Assembly (NCBI GenBank): GCA_008933765.1
Contig: WBUK01000017.1
Coordinates: forward strand, 1 to 64,000
From: Ignavibacteriaceae bacterium
GTDB lineage: Bacteria; Bacteroidota; Ignavibacteria; Ignavibacteriales; Ignavibacteriaceae
Length of the DNA stretch: 64,000 nt
Direction: 5' to 3'
Shown: piece by piece, positions 9,819 to 18,578 of the stretch
Layout: each line of letters begins with the position of its first letter
Numbering within the stretch: position 1 is the first letter of the stretch
The notes under the pieces: model-generated
Database searches by the model: none
Told to the model about the DNA's origin: nothing
The model's input: only the letters and a program-made list of their open reading frames with translations
Program-made: the position numbers and the translations under genes

Positions 9819-9846
9819 TTGAATTAATGAATCATAATTATATTTG
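9819..9846 (+). promoter_or_regulatory. Bacteroidota-type promoter for the outer-membrane protein gene
   Basis: TTG at 9819-9821 and TATATTTG at 9839-9846 (matching TAnnTTTG) are separated by 17 nt, fitting the -33/-7 promoter of the phylum. The start codon is at 9970, leaving a leader of about 115 nt. Confidence 0.6.
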
Positions 9847-9969
9847 CAGCGTCGATAATCAAGTTTTTCCTTGTTTTTCGACAATTTTTACGATGGTTTT
9901 TGAACATTTTTATATTTTTAGAGTTTAATCACTATCAATCATAATCTTTAATTCTTAGGAGTTACTATA

Positions 9970-11205
9970 ATGAAAAAATTATTTGGATTAGCAGTTGCAT
10001 TTCTGTTTCTTGCAACCGCTGTTAACGCTCAGTCGGGTATTGTACCTACCGAAAAAAGCGGTGGTTATGCAAGAATTCAGGCTATGGGCGGCAACAATCC
10101 TTTCTTTGTTGATCCTTTCAACATGACAACTAACCCGGCTTTTTCCAGATACTATGGAAATTTCCTCTGGGGCGATATCGGTGCTTCTGCTGCTGCAGTT
10201 GACGATGGCGATGGCCAGTTTGCCGGTTTTAACTTCAATGTTGATAACAAATTCACCCTCGGCGCTATCCTCGCAAGAAATGACTACAAAGGCGGCGGTA
10301 TCTCAAGTATTGGTACCACAAACTCTCTGGTTGGTACCTTCAACGGGCAACCCGGCGTTACAAGACCTGCAGTTGCACTCGATAACAACTTTGAGTTGAT
10401 CGGTTCTTATTCGGTTTCCGACGCTACAGTAATCGGTTTGGGATTAGCTTACGGCGCATCCACTAACGATATCACACCTGCTTCAGGAACTGCTGATAAA
10501 TCTTCCGCTTCACAGTTTGGAATTAACTTGGGTCTTATCCAGCACTTCAGCAAAGACAATGCAATCGATTTCTCGTTTGCTTTTGTTTCACACGGTGTTA
10601 AAAATGAAGGTGCAAAAACCAACAAACTTTCTGCTACTTCACTCGCTGTTGGCGCAAGATATTTCCATAACCTTGGTAAAGGTTTTGTTCTGGTTCCTGT
10701 TGCTTCCTATTCTTCAATGAGTGGAACAGTTGACCTCGCAGGCACAAGCGCTGACCTCACTTCTTACTCTGTTTTGAACGCGGGCGTTGGTCTTAACTAC
10801 AGAACCGGTGACCTTTTCCTCGCCGGCGGTGTTGGCTTAGGCATTCAGAGTGCTACTCAAAAAAGCACAACAAACACACCGGAACTTACAAACAGCACCT
10901 TCATTTTCCCTGCCTGGAACCTCGGTGCTGAGTTCAATGTAACCGACTGGATGAAAGCAAGGCTTGGTTATGTTGCTTCAACACGCAGCAACACAACACA
11001 GACCGCAGCAACTGCAACCACTAAAAATGAAGCCGTTGTTACATCTTACGGTCGTGAAGGCGTTACCCTTGGTCTTGGTTTCAAATTTGGAAACTTTAAC
11101 CTTGACGCAACCGTTAACGATGAAGTTTTAAGACAAGGCTTCAGAAACATCGGTACCGGTGCAGTTAACACTTTCGGTCATATTTCGGCAAGTTATAACT
11201 TCTAA
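9970..11205 (+). CDS. outer-membrane beta-barrel protein
   Basis: 411 aa. A clear signal peptide (residues 1-20, cleavage after NAQ) is followed by a PorV/FadL-like opening (GGYARIQAMGGNNPFFVDPFNMTTNPAF), then alternating strands rich in Gly, Ala, Asn and Thr, ending in SYNF; a terminal aromatic residue is typical for BAM-dependent barrels. AGGAG lies ahead of the ATG. The gene is monocistronic, with a promoter at 9819-9846 and a strong terminator at 11269-11310. Codon use is smoother than in neighbours and the protein has no low-complexity insertion, both consistent with high expression. The substrate is unknown; a PorV-like role in secretion is only a resemblance of the opening motif. Confidence 0.85.
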   Translation: MKKLFGLAVAFLFLATAVNAQSGIVPTEKSGGYARIQAMGGNNPFFVDPFNMTTNPAFSRYYGNFLWGDIGASAAAVDDGDGQFAGFNFNVDNKFTLGAILARNDYKGGGISSIGTTNSLVGTFNGQPGVTRPAVALDNNFELIGSYSVSDATVIGLGLAYGASTNDITPASGTADKSSASQFGINLGLIQHFSKDNAIDFSFAFVSHGVKNEGAKTNKLSATSLAVGARYFHNLGKGFVLVPVASYSSMSGTVDLAGTSADLTSYSVLNAGVGLNYRTGDLFLAGGVGLGIQSATQKSTTNTPELTNSTFIFPAWNLGAEFNVTDWMKARLGYVASTRSNTTQTAATATTKNEAVVTSYGREGVTLGLGFKFGNFNLDATVNDEVLRQGFRNIGTGAVNTFGHISASYNF

Positions 11206-11268
11206 GAAGTGCTGCCGGTTTTTAACGGTTTATTTGAATAACCGCAAAACACCGAAAAATACTCTTTT

Positions 11269-11310
11269 AAAAGGCTGTTCGTAAACGGACAGCCTTTTTT
11301 CTTTTTTTTG
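11269..11310 (+). terminator. intrinsic terminator after the outer-membrane protein gene
   Basis: AAAAGGCTGTTCG (11269-11281) pairs with CGGACAGCCTTTT (11286-11298) through a TAAA loop, with one G-U pair, and a long T-rich run follows. It lies 64 bases past the stop. Confidence 0.92.
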
Positions 11311-11490
11311 TACCGGTTTATGGGGGATTTGGTGCAGGGTTTTTGGCGGAGCTGTTGCCGGGTTTTTGCCGGGTTTTTAACTTTTTCTTGAAAGAAAGCC
11401 GTCGCTTTGGTTGCGGGTAATCAACTTTCTGTTTAATTTTGAACGAATCATTTTTGTTTTATTTGAATATGCAAATTGAAACTTTCTTGA

Positions 11491-11566
11491 CCGACAATTC
11501 CTTTTAACAGCGTGAACAACTGCTAATTATTTTTTCCGACAATTCCTTTTAACGGTGTGAACAATT
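11491..11566. repeat. duplicated truA translation-start region
   Basis: A 31-bp segment (CCGACAATTCCTTTTAACRG...) at 11491-11521 recurs at 11536-11566, an offset of 45 bp. Both copies contain the GTG start and next codons. In the upstream copy the GTG at 11512 opens a mini-frame of four codons ending in TAA; in the second copy the GTG at 11557 starts truA. The rest of the gap back to the terminator shows nothing recognisable. Confidence 0.85.
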
Positions 11567-12291
11567 ACAAACTGACAATCCAATACGACGGAACTGACTT
11601 TTTCGGCTGGCAAATTCAGGCGAAAGGAAAAACCATCCAGGGTGAGATCACGAACGCTTTGGAGGTGCTGCTCAAAAAGAAGGTTACGCTGATTGGTGCA
11701 GGAAGAACCGATTCGGGCGTGCATGCTCTCGGGCAGACGGCAAACTTCAAAACCTCTGAAGCGTTGGATATTTATCGCTTTCTTTTCTCACTGAACTCGC
11801 TCCTCCCCTTTTCTATCCGGATTTCTGAAATGGTTAAAGTTCACGAAAACTTCAACAGCCGTTTCGATGCCATATCAAGAACCTATTTCTACCAAATTTC
11901 TGCGAAACCATCACCTTTTAACCAAAAATTTGTGTGGGCTTATCACAAAGAGTTGGATGTGCACTTGCTAAACAACCTGACAGCACCATTGCTTGGGCGG
12001 CACGATTTTGCCGCTTTTACTAAGTTTGCTGATGATCGTGAGGAACATTTCTGCACCCTTTTTTCTGCAAAATGGAGCAGGTTTAAAAACACCGTTCTGT
12101 TTTATATCGAAGCCGACAGGTTCCTGCACGGAATGGTGCGCGCTATTGTGGGCACGGCAGTTAACATTGGAAAAGAAAACGGCTCACCAGGCGATATGGA
12201 GGCTGTGGTAAACTCGCACGACAGAAAAATTGCCTCGGCTTCAGCGCCGGCAAAAGGGCTTTTTCTGTATAAGGTGAAATATCCAATTTAA
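11557..12291 (+). CDS. truA: tRNA pseudouridine(38-40) synthase
   Basis: 244 aa, normal length. It isomerises uridines at positions 38-40 of the tRNA anticodon arm. The family opening YKLTIQYDGTDFFGWQ is present and catalytic Asp52 lies in GRTDSGVHALGQ; FHGMVR-type sequence (FLHGMVRAIVG) near residue 190 completes the fold. The start is GTG at 11557, the only start that keeps the full conserved N-terminus. No Shine-Dalgarno is seen, and the start region is a duplicate of the segment 45 bp upstream. The C-terminus ends normally. Confidence 0.97.
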   Translation: MNNYKLTIQYDGTDFFGWQIQAKGKTIQGEITNALEVLLKKKVTLIGAGRTDSGVHALGQTANFKTSEALDIYRFLFSLNSLLPFSIRISEMVKVHENFNSRFDAISRTYFYQISAKPSPFNQKFVWAYHKELDVHLLNNLTAPLLGRHDFAAFTKFADDREEHFCTLFSAKWSRFKNTVLFYIEADRFLHGMVRAIVGTAVNIGKENGSPGDMEAVVNSHDRKIASASAPAKGLFLYKVKYPI

Positions 12292-12342
12292 GGATTTTCT
12301 TATCGGATAACATAAATCTCTTCACCGGGCAAATTAAACCAC

Positions 12343-12568
12343 AATACCGGATAAAATAAATTAAAGCACAGAACAAAATAAACCACAACAACGGGCAAAA
12401 TAAATCGCAACAACGGGCAAAATAAATCGCAGCGCAGGATAACATAAATCACACATACAGCGAAATTACAGCCGGGAACTTACAATTAACATCTTTGTTT
12501 TGTATATTTAAAATTCTTTTTACAGTTTTCTGAGAAACCGGGTTTCTTTTTACAGTTTTCTGAGAAAC
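12343..12568. repeat. intergenic tandem repeats downstream of truA
   Basis: Two blocks fill most of the 327-bp gap. At about 12343-12450, units of roughly 23 bp resembling CAACAACGGGCAAAATAAAT are repeated with divergence. At 12514-12538 and 12544-12568 a 25-bp sequence (TTCTTTTTACAGTTTTCTGA...) is repeated exactly at a 30-bp offset. No gene is seen here. Confidence 0.75.
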
Positions 12569-12618
12569 ACTCTGTTTGTTACAATTTAAAATGCACTTTT
12601 TTCGAAAGGCAATACATT

Positions 12619-13107
12619 TTGGAATTTCTGGCACAGCTTCACACAACGGTAATTCATTATCCAATTGCGCTTCTGAGTATCTATCCGATTTTGATGGTCA
12701 TATACCTGTTTTATAAAAACGAACATTTGGCAAAAGGGTCGTTGATTATCCTTGCCGTTGGGGTTATAGGTGCCTTTTTTGCCCTTCTTACCGGAAATGG
12801 CGCTTTCCAACACTTTGCAGAATTGAACAAACAAAGCCCGCAGTTTCAAAGCCTTTCTGACCTGATCAGCGTACACCAAAGTTTTGCCACCTGGACGATT
12901 ATGATTTTCTCCGTGATTCTTATACTTCACTTCACATACCTTGTAAGAACCTACATGAAAAAGAGTGAACCACCCAAATTTTTCACCAATATTCCAAAGA
13001 TAATTGTAATTTTGGCTTTGGTAGGGTTGTTTTTGCTTTATCAAACGGGCAGCCACGGTGGAAAGTTGGTTTATCAGTACGGTGTGGGTACCGTAAACTT
13101 CAAATAG
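12619..13107 (+). CDS. DUF2231-family membrane protein
   Basis: 162 aa integral inner-membrane protein with four hydrophobic segments (about 13-33, 41-61, 91-113, 128-148). The opening LHTTVIHYPIAL and the closing GGKLVYQYGVG match the DUF2231 pattern, in which conserved histidines sit at membrane boundaries. Function is not established for the family; links to redox or haem have been suggested for relatives but nothing here proves one. The start is TTG at 12619, after AAGGC. It is 11 bp ahead of the next gene, so the two are probably co-transcribed. Confidence 0.75.
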   Translation: MEFLAQLHTTVIHYPIALLSIYPILMVIYLFYKNEHLAKGSLIILAVGVIGAFFALLTGNGAFQHFAELNKQSPQFQSLSDLISVHQSFATWTIMIFSVILILHFTYLVRTYMKKSEPPKFFTNIPKIIVILALVGLFLLYQTGSHGGKLVYQYGVGTVNFK

Positions 13108-13118
13108 CAGGAATTTAA

Positions 13119-13982
13119 ATGCGCAGTTTTGCTCTGTTTTTTGCCTTTCTTTTATTTCAAACCGCTTTTGCGGGCGATCCGCCGCGCGGTGCATCGTACT
13201 TTGCCCGCGGTTCAGCCGACGCGAGACTTTTGATAAAGGAAAGCCCCGCAGAACCGTTAGCAATTCCTTTTTTAGAAAAATACCGCTTAGTTAATTCAAC
13301 AAATAGCAGAGACGAAACAAGAAGAACATCATTTTATGCAGCAGAATCAGAAACAAAAGAAACAACAGAAATAAAAGAATCTGCTGCAACAACTGCAATA
13401 AACGCTACAAACTTAACAAACGCAATTACAACAACTGAAGCCCTACCAAACCCCGGTGAAAGCAAAGCAAGAGGATTTTTCGCCGCTTTTGGTGTGGGTC
13501 CCCGTGTGCCGGTCGGGAACTTCTCTTCCAAAACGATGCTTGGTTACGGCTTCAACGCTGAAATATCTTATGTGGATAACAAAATAATGCCTTATTTCTT
13601 GTTTGGAAGGCTCGGTTTCGAGCAGTTTCCGGGCAGCCAGGACTATTACCAGCTCACCGAAATAACGCACTACAGTATGCAATATCTGCCGATGTCGCTC
13701 GGGGTCAGGCACTACTTCCCGCCAATTCTTAAAAATGTATTTCTGCTTACCCCTGTTGCTGAAATTTCTGCGATAATGGTGATTTATCAGGAACTCGAAG
13801 ACTATAAAGCCGGCTCACATAAGAACAGCTTTTTAGAGGACGGCGTGCGTTTCGGTGCAAGCGCCGGCTTTGGTATTTCTGCGTTTGTGCTCGATATGAT
13901 GCTTAATTATAATATTTACCAGGATAACCAGTTCCTTTCACTCGATCTGAAGGTCAGGTTACCGCTATATGTGGCGTTTTAA
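13119..13982 (+). CDS. probable outer-membrane beta-barrel protein with Thr/Glu-rich N-terminal region
   Basis: 287 aa. A signal peptide (1-19, ending AFAG) is followed by about 85 residues of low-complexity Thr/Glu/Ala/Asn sequence (about 62-110, with ETKETTEIKESAATT). A C-terminal half then looks like a small OMP beta-barrel (from FFAAFGVGPRVPVGNF onward), with alternating strands ending LYVAF. I do not recognise a specific family. It follows the DUF2231 gene by 11 bp. The low-complexity stretch resembles the insertions found in other proteins of this window. Confidence 0.65.
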   Translation: MRSFALFFAFLLFQTAFAGDPPRGASYFARGSADARLLIKESPAEPLAIPFLEKYRLVNSTNSRDETRRTSFYAAESETKETTEIKESAATTAINATNLTNAITTTEALPNPGESKARGFFAAFGVGPRVPVGNFSSKTMLGYGFNAEISYVDNKIMPYFLFGRLGFEQFPGSQDYYQLTEITHYSMQYLPMSLGVRHYFPPILKNVFLLTPVAEISAIMVIYQELEDYKAGSHKNSFLEDGVRFGASAGFGISAFVLDMMLNYNIYQDNQFLSLDLKVRLPLYVAF

Positions 13983-13984
13983 TA

Positions 13985-14096
13985 TGAGTTGCGGAAACTT
14001 TGTTAAACAATTTGAGTTGCGGGAATTTTGTTAAACTATAAACCTGTTGCAACTGAATTGAAACGCAATAACTTTGTTAAACTATAAACCTGTTGC
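13985..14096. repeat. overlapping direct repeats between OMP and crotonase genes
   Basis: GAGTTGCGGRAAYTTTGTTAA occurs at about 13985 and 14014. GTTAAACTATAAACCTGTTGC occurs at 14031-14051 and 14076-14096. The whole 154-bp gap is built of diverged copies of these short units. Confidence 0.75.
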
Positions 14097-14136
14097 GCTT
14101 TGAATTTGTTTCACCATAAATTATAAAGGATACCAA

Positions 14137-14919
14137 ATGGAATTTCAATATCTTCTCTTTTCAGTCGAAAACAACATCGGTACAATAACAATGAACCGCC
14201 CCGATAAGCTTAATGCCTTAAACGGCGGGCTGTTGGATGAACTTGAAAGGTTAGTTGACTCAATAAAAAACAACAACGAAGTGCGGGTTGTTATAATCAC
14301 CGGTGCGGGTGAAAAATCGTTTGTTGCCGGCGCCGATATTAGCGAACTGGCGCAACTTTCGGTTACCGACGCAAAAGCCTTTGCGCTAAAAGGGCAGAGG
14401 ATATTCTCGAAAATTGAGTCACTTGGCAAACCTGTAATAGCTGCCGTTAACGGATTCGCTCTCGGTGGCGGTTGTGAGCTCGCACTCGCCTGCCACATCC
14501 GCTTTGCTTCTGCCACGGCTTCATTTGGGCAGCCTGAGGTTAACCTCGGCACCATTCCCGGCTATGGCGGAACACAACGCCTGACAAGGTTGGTGAACTC
14601 CGGAAGGGCACTCGAAATGATTCTGGGCGGCGATAGAATTTCGGCACAGGAAGCCCTGAGTATTGGCTTGGCGAACAAAGTATTCGAAAAAGAAGAACTG
14701 ATGCCAAAAACAGTTGAATTTGCACAAAAATTGGCGGCTAAGCCACCGCTTGCACTAAATTATGCGCTTGACGCCGCTCTGGCTGCCAATGACCTTAATA
14801 TCGAAGCCGGGCTTGATTTCGAAGCTGCTCTATTTGCTCTTTCAGCCGGTACCGGCGATTTCAAAGAAGGAACTTCTGCGTTTCTGGAGAAAAGAAAAGC
14901 TGAGTTCAAAGGCAATTAA
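14137..14919 (+). CDS. enoyl-CoA hydratase / crotonase
   Basis: 260 aa, the normal length of a short-chain crotonase. It probably hydrates trans-2-enoyl-CoA (or crotonyl-CoA) in fatty-acid or butyrate metabolism. The signatures are ITMNRPDKLNALN, the oxyanion-hole region GAGEKSFVAGADI, and the two catalytic glutamates: Glu114 in GGGCELALACHIR and Glu134 in FGQPEVNLGTIPGYGGTQRL, spaced 20 residues apart as in rat hydratase. AAAGGAT precedes the ATG. No other beta-oxidation gene is adjacent, so the substrate cannot be inferred from context. The next gene begins 16 bases later and may be in the same transcript. Confidence 0.93.
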   Translation: MEFQYLLFSVENNIGTITMNRPDKLNALNGGLLDELERLVDSIKNNNEVRVVIITGAGEKSFVAGADISELAQLSVTDAKAFALKGQRIFSKIESLGKPVIAAVNGFALGGGCELALACHIRFASATASFGQPEVNLGTIPGYGGTQRLTRLVNSGRALEMILGGDRISAQEALSIGLANKVFEKEELMPKTVEFAQKLAAKPPLALNYALDAALAANDLNIEAGLDFEAALFALSAGTGDFKEGTSAFLEKRKAEFKGN

Positions 14920-14934
14920 AAGGCGACCGACGGC

Positions 14935-15984
14935 TTGATAAAGTTCAAACTGTTTATTATTTTTATCCTGTTAGCTGCAGTTATATACTTATATATACAG
15001 TCGGACAGCGAAGAAAGAAGTAAGGCGGATACTGGTCATGTTGATACTCTCGTTGCGAAACGGAAACTGACCGAAAAAATTTTCGATTCTGTGATTACAG
15101 CCGTGCAAAAAGATTATGCCATCCCCGATTCTTTCTTCGTGAGAGGAAAAAAGAATAAACCGCACCGCTTTTTTGTGCCCGAAGATCTACCTCTGCCAAC
15201 TGTGGTTAATGCCTTCTGGAACATCTTTTCGCAGTTTAATGACAAATGCTCCATTGGATATGATAAAAAGGAGAAAAATACGCTGCTTTCGGTAAATATT
15301 GGCGACAAATCGTTGAAAATGCTCTTTCTGAAAAAGAAAAATTTCTCGAGAACTTACGCTGAAATCTCAATTATGATTAAAGATTATGAAAAAGCAGACG
15401 AAGAAGAAAGAAAATTTCTGGAAGAGTTCCCCGAACAGGTTATGATCTTGATTCAGCCTACTAAAAAAATGCAAATATTTGTGAAAGATTTAGAACAAAA
15501 AGGTGTACGATATTGCGTCAGCGTGGGGAGCAGCGACGCTGATTTTGAGTATAAAATTGAGGACGGGCAATCAAAAAAGAGAATTGTACAGACGGTTTCA
15601 GGGTTGGTTTCAGCTTTTCCGAAGGCTCTGTGGTTTATTACTGACGCCAATTCATCTCTGGCAAAATCCATGATTTTTCCATTTGTTCGTGAAAAATTTG
15701 AAGCAAAAAAGAAACAATTGATTGAAAGCGACCAATTTATTCAGGTTAGTGACGATAGTAAAGAAGCCGCAGTTATTTCTTTCAATGAAGGAATCAGTAA
15801 AAGCGCACGCGGGAAGAACAAAATCTTTCTGATGTCGCCCCAAGCGATTCAGTGGGTTGAGGATGAAATAGCTAAACTGCGGAAAAAAGGGTTAAAGATT
15901 ACCGCCGGCATCTCTGCGGATGACCTTTCCGCGGTCATTAATTTCAACTACACCCCGCAGCAATGGTTGGGGTATAGTTTTTAG
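14935..15984 (+). CDS. membrane-anchored protein, possibly degenerate YibQ-like (divergent polysaccharide deacetylase) fold
   Basis: 349 aa. One N-terminal membrane segment (about 4-21) is followed by a charged linker and a soluble, presumably periplasmic domain. I do not recognise it firmly. The order of elements from about residue 165 on (a predicted strand MILIQP, then CVSVGSSDADFEY, SAFPKALWFITDANSSLAKS, SFNEGISKSARGKNKIFL and a final KKGLKITAGI) recalls the YibQ/DUF610 deacetylases, but the metal-binding Asp-His-His residues of active polysaccharide deacetylases are not evident. The start is TTG at 14935. Its last 93 bases overlap the convergent M16 gene. Confidence 0.6.
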   Translation: MIKFKLFIIFILLAAVIYLYIQSDSEERSKADTGHVDTLVAKRKLTEKIFDSVITAVQKDYAIPDSFFVRGKKNKPHRFFVPEDLPLPTVVNAFWNIFSQFNDKCSIGYDKKEKNTLLSVNIGDKSLKMLFLKKKNFSRTYAEISIMIKDYEKADEEERKFLEEFPEQVMILIQPTKKMQIFVKDLEQKGVRYCVSVGSSDADFEYKIEDGQSKKRIVQTVSGLVSAFPKALWFITDANSSLAKSMIFPFVREKFEAKKKQLIESDQFIQVSDDSKEAAVISFNEGISKSARGKNKIFLMSPQAIQWVEDEIAKLRKKGLKITAGISADDLSAVINFNYTPQQWLGYSF

Positions 15985-17283
15985 AATTCCTTCCCTGTCG
16001 CCAACCAAAACAAACTGCAGATTTTCCAGCTTCAAATAATGATTAGCGGCAGAAATCGCATCTTCCATCGTTACACGGGTAAGCTCCTGCCGGCTATTTT
16101 CGAAGTAATCGAGCGGCAGTTGAAGCTCAACAATTGTGCGCAACAGTGAAGATATCATGTCATAAGTTTCAAACATAAACGGAATCCCCCGGACGCGCTG
16201 GCTGCGTGAAAACTCAAGCTCTTCATCCGAAATATTTTTCCGGACATCGTTCATCTCTTTCAGAATTTCAAGCAATGCATTCCCTGTGTTTACGGTATCA
16301 ACCGATGCTGAGATAATAAACTTTGAAGAGTCTTTCATCGAAATTAAAAATGACCCGACACCGTAAGTGTAGCCTTTTTCTTCACGAAGATTGCGCATAA
16401 GCCGGCTGTTGAAGTGCCCGCCGTATAGGTTATTAACCAACTTAAAAGCCTCATCCTCCCGGGATGAACGGAGGCTTTCTGTCGGAAAACCGCCCAAAAT
16501 CTCAGTTTGTGGCGCACCTTTTCTGTCCAAAATGAAAAACCGGAGGTCTTTTAAGGCGAAACCGGTATCCGGTTTTTCAGGTTCGTGCGCTCCCATTTTA
16601 CCGAGGAAATGTTTGTGAATTGCAGTTTCAACCTGATTATACGGCAAATCAGTTACCACAGTAAAAACAGGTTTAAGCGGTTCAATTTGCTCAGCGTGGA
16701 AGAAAGTAACATCCGAGAGAGTAATCTCTTCAATCGATTCCTCATTTGCGGATGTGAAAGTATAGCAATTAGGCCTTCCCTGAATAATTTTATCCAGCAA
16801 CTCCCACGCCATTGCCTCCGGCTGATTTTTCATCTGTTGAATCCGGTTGCGGATTTTGTCTCTCTCCCTTTCAAAATCTTCCATTCTGAAGTGCGGGTCA
16901 TAGACAACATCAGAAACGATTTTTAACATCAGGTCGATGTTTTCGGAAAGCCCGCTGATGTTTACTTCAAAATAGTCGTTGTTTGCAAACACTCGCAGCG
17001 TAAGCCCCTTGCTTTCCAGAAGTGCGCTTAGTGCAAGCGAATCAAACTCGCCGGCGCCTTCATCCAGAAGTGCAGCCGTAAGTTGCGCCAGCCCTTCACC
17101 TCCGGCGGGGTCGTACTTTGAGCCGGCTTCAACAATGAATGTGATTGTGGTTATCGGTAAACCAAGTTTTTGGTGAAATATAACACGGGAACCGTTTTGA
17201 AGGAATTTTTCCTCAAACTTAGGGAGATTAAACTCACTTTTAGCGTTTGGAAGTGGAGGTTGTGCCCTGTTTAATTCAATCAT
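15892..17283 (-). CDS. M16 (pitrilysin) family peptidase, non-catalytic subunit
   Basis: 463 aa with the two-lobed M16B fold. The N-terminal lobe begins with a beta hairpin (NGSRVIFHQKLGLPITTITFIVEAG) and the C-terminal lobe has RNLREEKGYTYGVGSF, the conserved R/Y motif. The zinc site is absent: where active enzymes have HxxEH, this one reads GLAQLTAALLDEG. It is therefore the inactive partner of the HxxEH-bearing gene just upstream, with which it overlaps by 4 bases (17280-17283), as in heterodimeric M16B peptidases. It ends convergently within the 3' end of the 14935-15984 gene. Both partners lack an obvious signal peptide. Confidence 0.9.
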   Translation of the reverse strand: MIELNRAQPPLPNAKSEFNLPKFEEKFLQNGSRVIFHQKLGLPITTITFIVEAGSKYDPAGGEGLAQLTAALLDEGAGEFDSLALSALLESKGLTLRVFANNDYFEVNISGLSENIDLMLKIVSDVVYDPHFRMEDFERERDKIRNRIQQMKNQPEAMAWELLDKIIQGRPNCYTFTSANEESIEEITLSDVTFFHAEQIEPLKPVFTVVTDLPYNQVETAIHKHFLGKMGAHEPEKPDTGFALKDLRFFILDRKGAPQTEILGGFPTESLRSSREDEAFKLVNNLYGGHFNSRLMRNLREEKGYTYGVGSFLISMKDSSKFIISASVDTVNTGNALLEILKEMNDVRKNISDEELEFSRSQRVRGIPFMFETYDMISSLLRTIVELQLPLDYFENSRQELTRVTMEDAISAANHYLKLENLQFVLVGDREGILKTIPQPLLRGVVEINDRGKVIRRDAGGNL

Positions 17284-18545
17284 GCTTCACCTCCGGGGAC
17301 AATAAGAAGGCGTGCATAATTTTCGGTAGTGTATTTCTGAATCACCGAAAGCATCTCTTCCGGTGTAATTGAATCTATTTCCTCCAGAATCACTGCCATT
17401 TGGTCGGGGTTACCGGTGTAAAAATTAAACTCGTTCATTCTCGAAGCAATTCCGTTTACGCTTTGTAAACTGTACACAGCCTGCACCTTATAATTATACT
17501 TAATTCTTTCCATCTCCTCGGGCGTAACTTCACTCCTAATCGCTTTATGGAGTTCGTCGATAATTTCTTTTTCCATCTCGGCAGGGTCAAAACCGGGTTT
17601 AACGGTAGCAGACAGAAGATTCATCCCATGATACTTCCCCGTGTAGTTTGTGAATCCTACACTTTGAAGCGATTCATCAGTGAAAACGAACTTTTTGTGC
17701 AGCCTCGAGTTTTTCGAAGAGGTTAAAAAATCACCGGCAAGTGCAAGTGCAATATCTTCCCGTGTGAAAGCAACCACAGAGGGCCAGGCAAACAGCAGTT
17801 TCGGCAAAAATACTTTATCGGTGTAAATCTCCTCATGGTTTTCACTGAGTGTAAAAGGCTCAAACTTTGCCGGAGGTGTTGGCTTCGGTGCCCCTTTAAT
17901 TTCACCGAAATATTTGTTCACAAGCCCTTTAGTTTTTTCAATTTCTAAGTCGCCGTAAACCACCAAAGTTGCGTTTGCAGGGGTATAGAAAGTGGTGAAA
18001 AACTCCCTTACATCATCCGGATTAATAGAAACAATGTCTTTCATCGCACCAATAACGGGGCTGCGGTATGGGTGCCCTTCGGGGAAAACAAGTTTCAAAA
18101 CTTTTTCAAATCCTAACCCGTAAGGTGCGTTATCGTAGCGCTCCAACCTTTCATTTTTCACCACATCAATCTGGTTGGTAAGGGTTTCCTGCACCAAAGC
18201 CGGCAAAAACCACCCCATCCTGTCAGCTTCCAACCAAAGCCCAAGCTCTAAGTGCGTAGCCGGAAGTTTATCGTAGTAAACGGTTCGGTCAAAGGTCGTG
18301 TTTGCATTCAGGCTGCCGCCGGTTTCCTGAACAAACCTGAAGTGCATCCCTTTCGGTACATTAACCGACCCCTGAAACATCATGTGCTCAAAGAGGTGAG
18401 CAAGTCCGCTTTTCCTTGCCCCTTCGTTCCCACTGCCAACATGGTAAAGCAGGTTAACGGCAATGATAGGGTTTTGCGAGTTTTTCCCGAGAATAACCTC
18501 TAAACCGTTCTCTAAAGAAAATCTTTCGTATTCAATGTGTGTCAT
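17280..18545 (-). CDS. M16 (pitrilysin) family zinc peptidase, catalytic subunit
   Basis: 421 aa. The zinc-binding motif is intact: His50, Glu53 and His54 in GLAHLFEHMMFQGS, followed by the downstream glutamate region (LWLEADRMGWF ... NERLERYDNAPYG). The second lobe begins near residue 190. In the family such proteins form heterodimers with a non-catalytic paralogue, and that partner follows directly with a 4-base overlap. No signal peptide is seen, so cytoplasmic peptide turnover is the default inference. GGAG-like purines are weak before the ATG. Confidence 0.94.
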   Translation of the reverse strand: MTHIEYERFSLENGLEVILGKNSQNPIIAVNLLYHVGSGNEGARKSGLAHLFEHMMFQGSVNVPKGMHFRFVQETGGSLNANTTFDRTVYYDKLPATHLELGLWLEADRMGWFLPALVQETLTNQIDVVKNERLERYDNAPYGLGFEKVLKLVFPEGHPYRSPVIGAMKDIVSINPDDVREFFTTFYTPANATLVVYGDLEIEKTKGLVNKYFGEIKGAPKPTPPAKFEPFTLSENHEEIYTDKVFLPKLLFAWPSVVAFTREDIALALAGDFLTSSKNSRLHKKFVFTDESLQSVGFTNYTGKYHGMNLLSATVKPGFDPAEMEKEIIDELHKAIRSEVTPEEMERIKYNYKVQAVYSLQSVNGIASRMNEFNFYTGNPDQMAVILEEIDSITPEEMLSVIQKYTTENYARLLIVPGGEA

Positions 18546-18578
18546 TGCTGTTTTTTTTGCTTCCGGTGTTTCATTTCA

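Noticed and set aside
12586-13263. 225-aa open frame on the minus strand
   Set aside because: It lies antisense to the DUF2231 gene, which has clear family motifs and membrane helices; the antisense frame has no recognisable domain.
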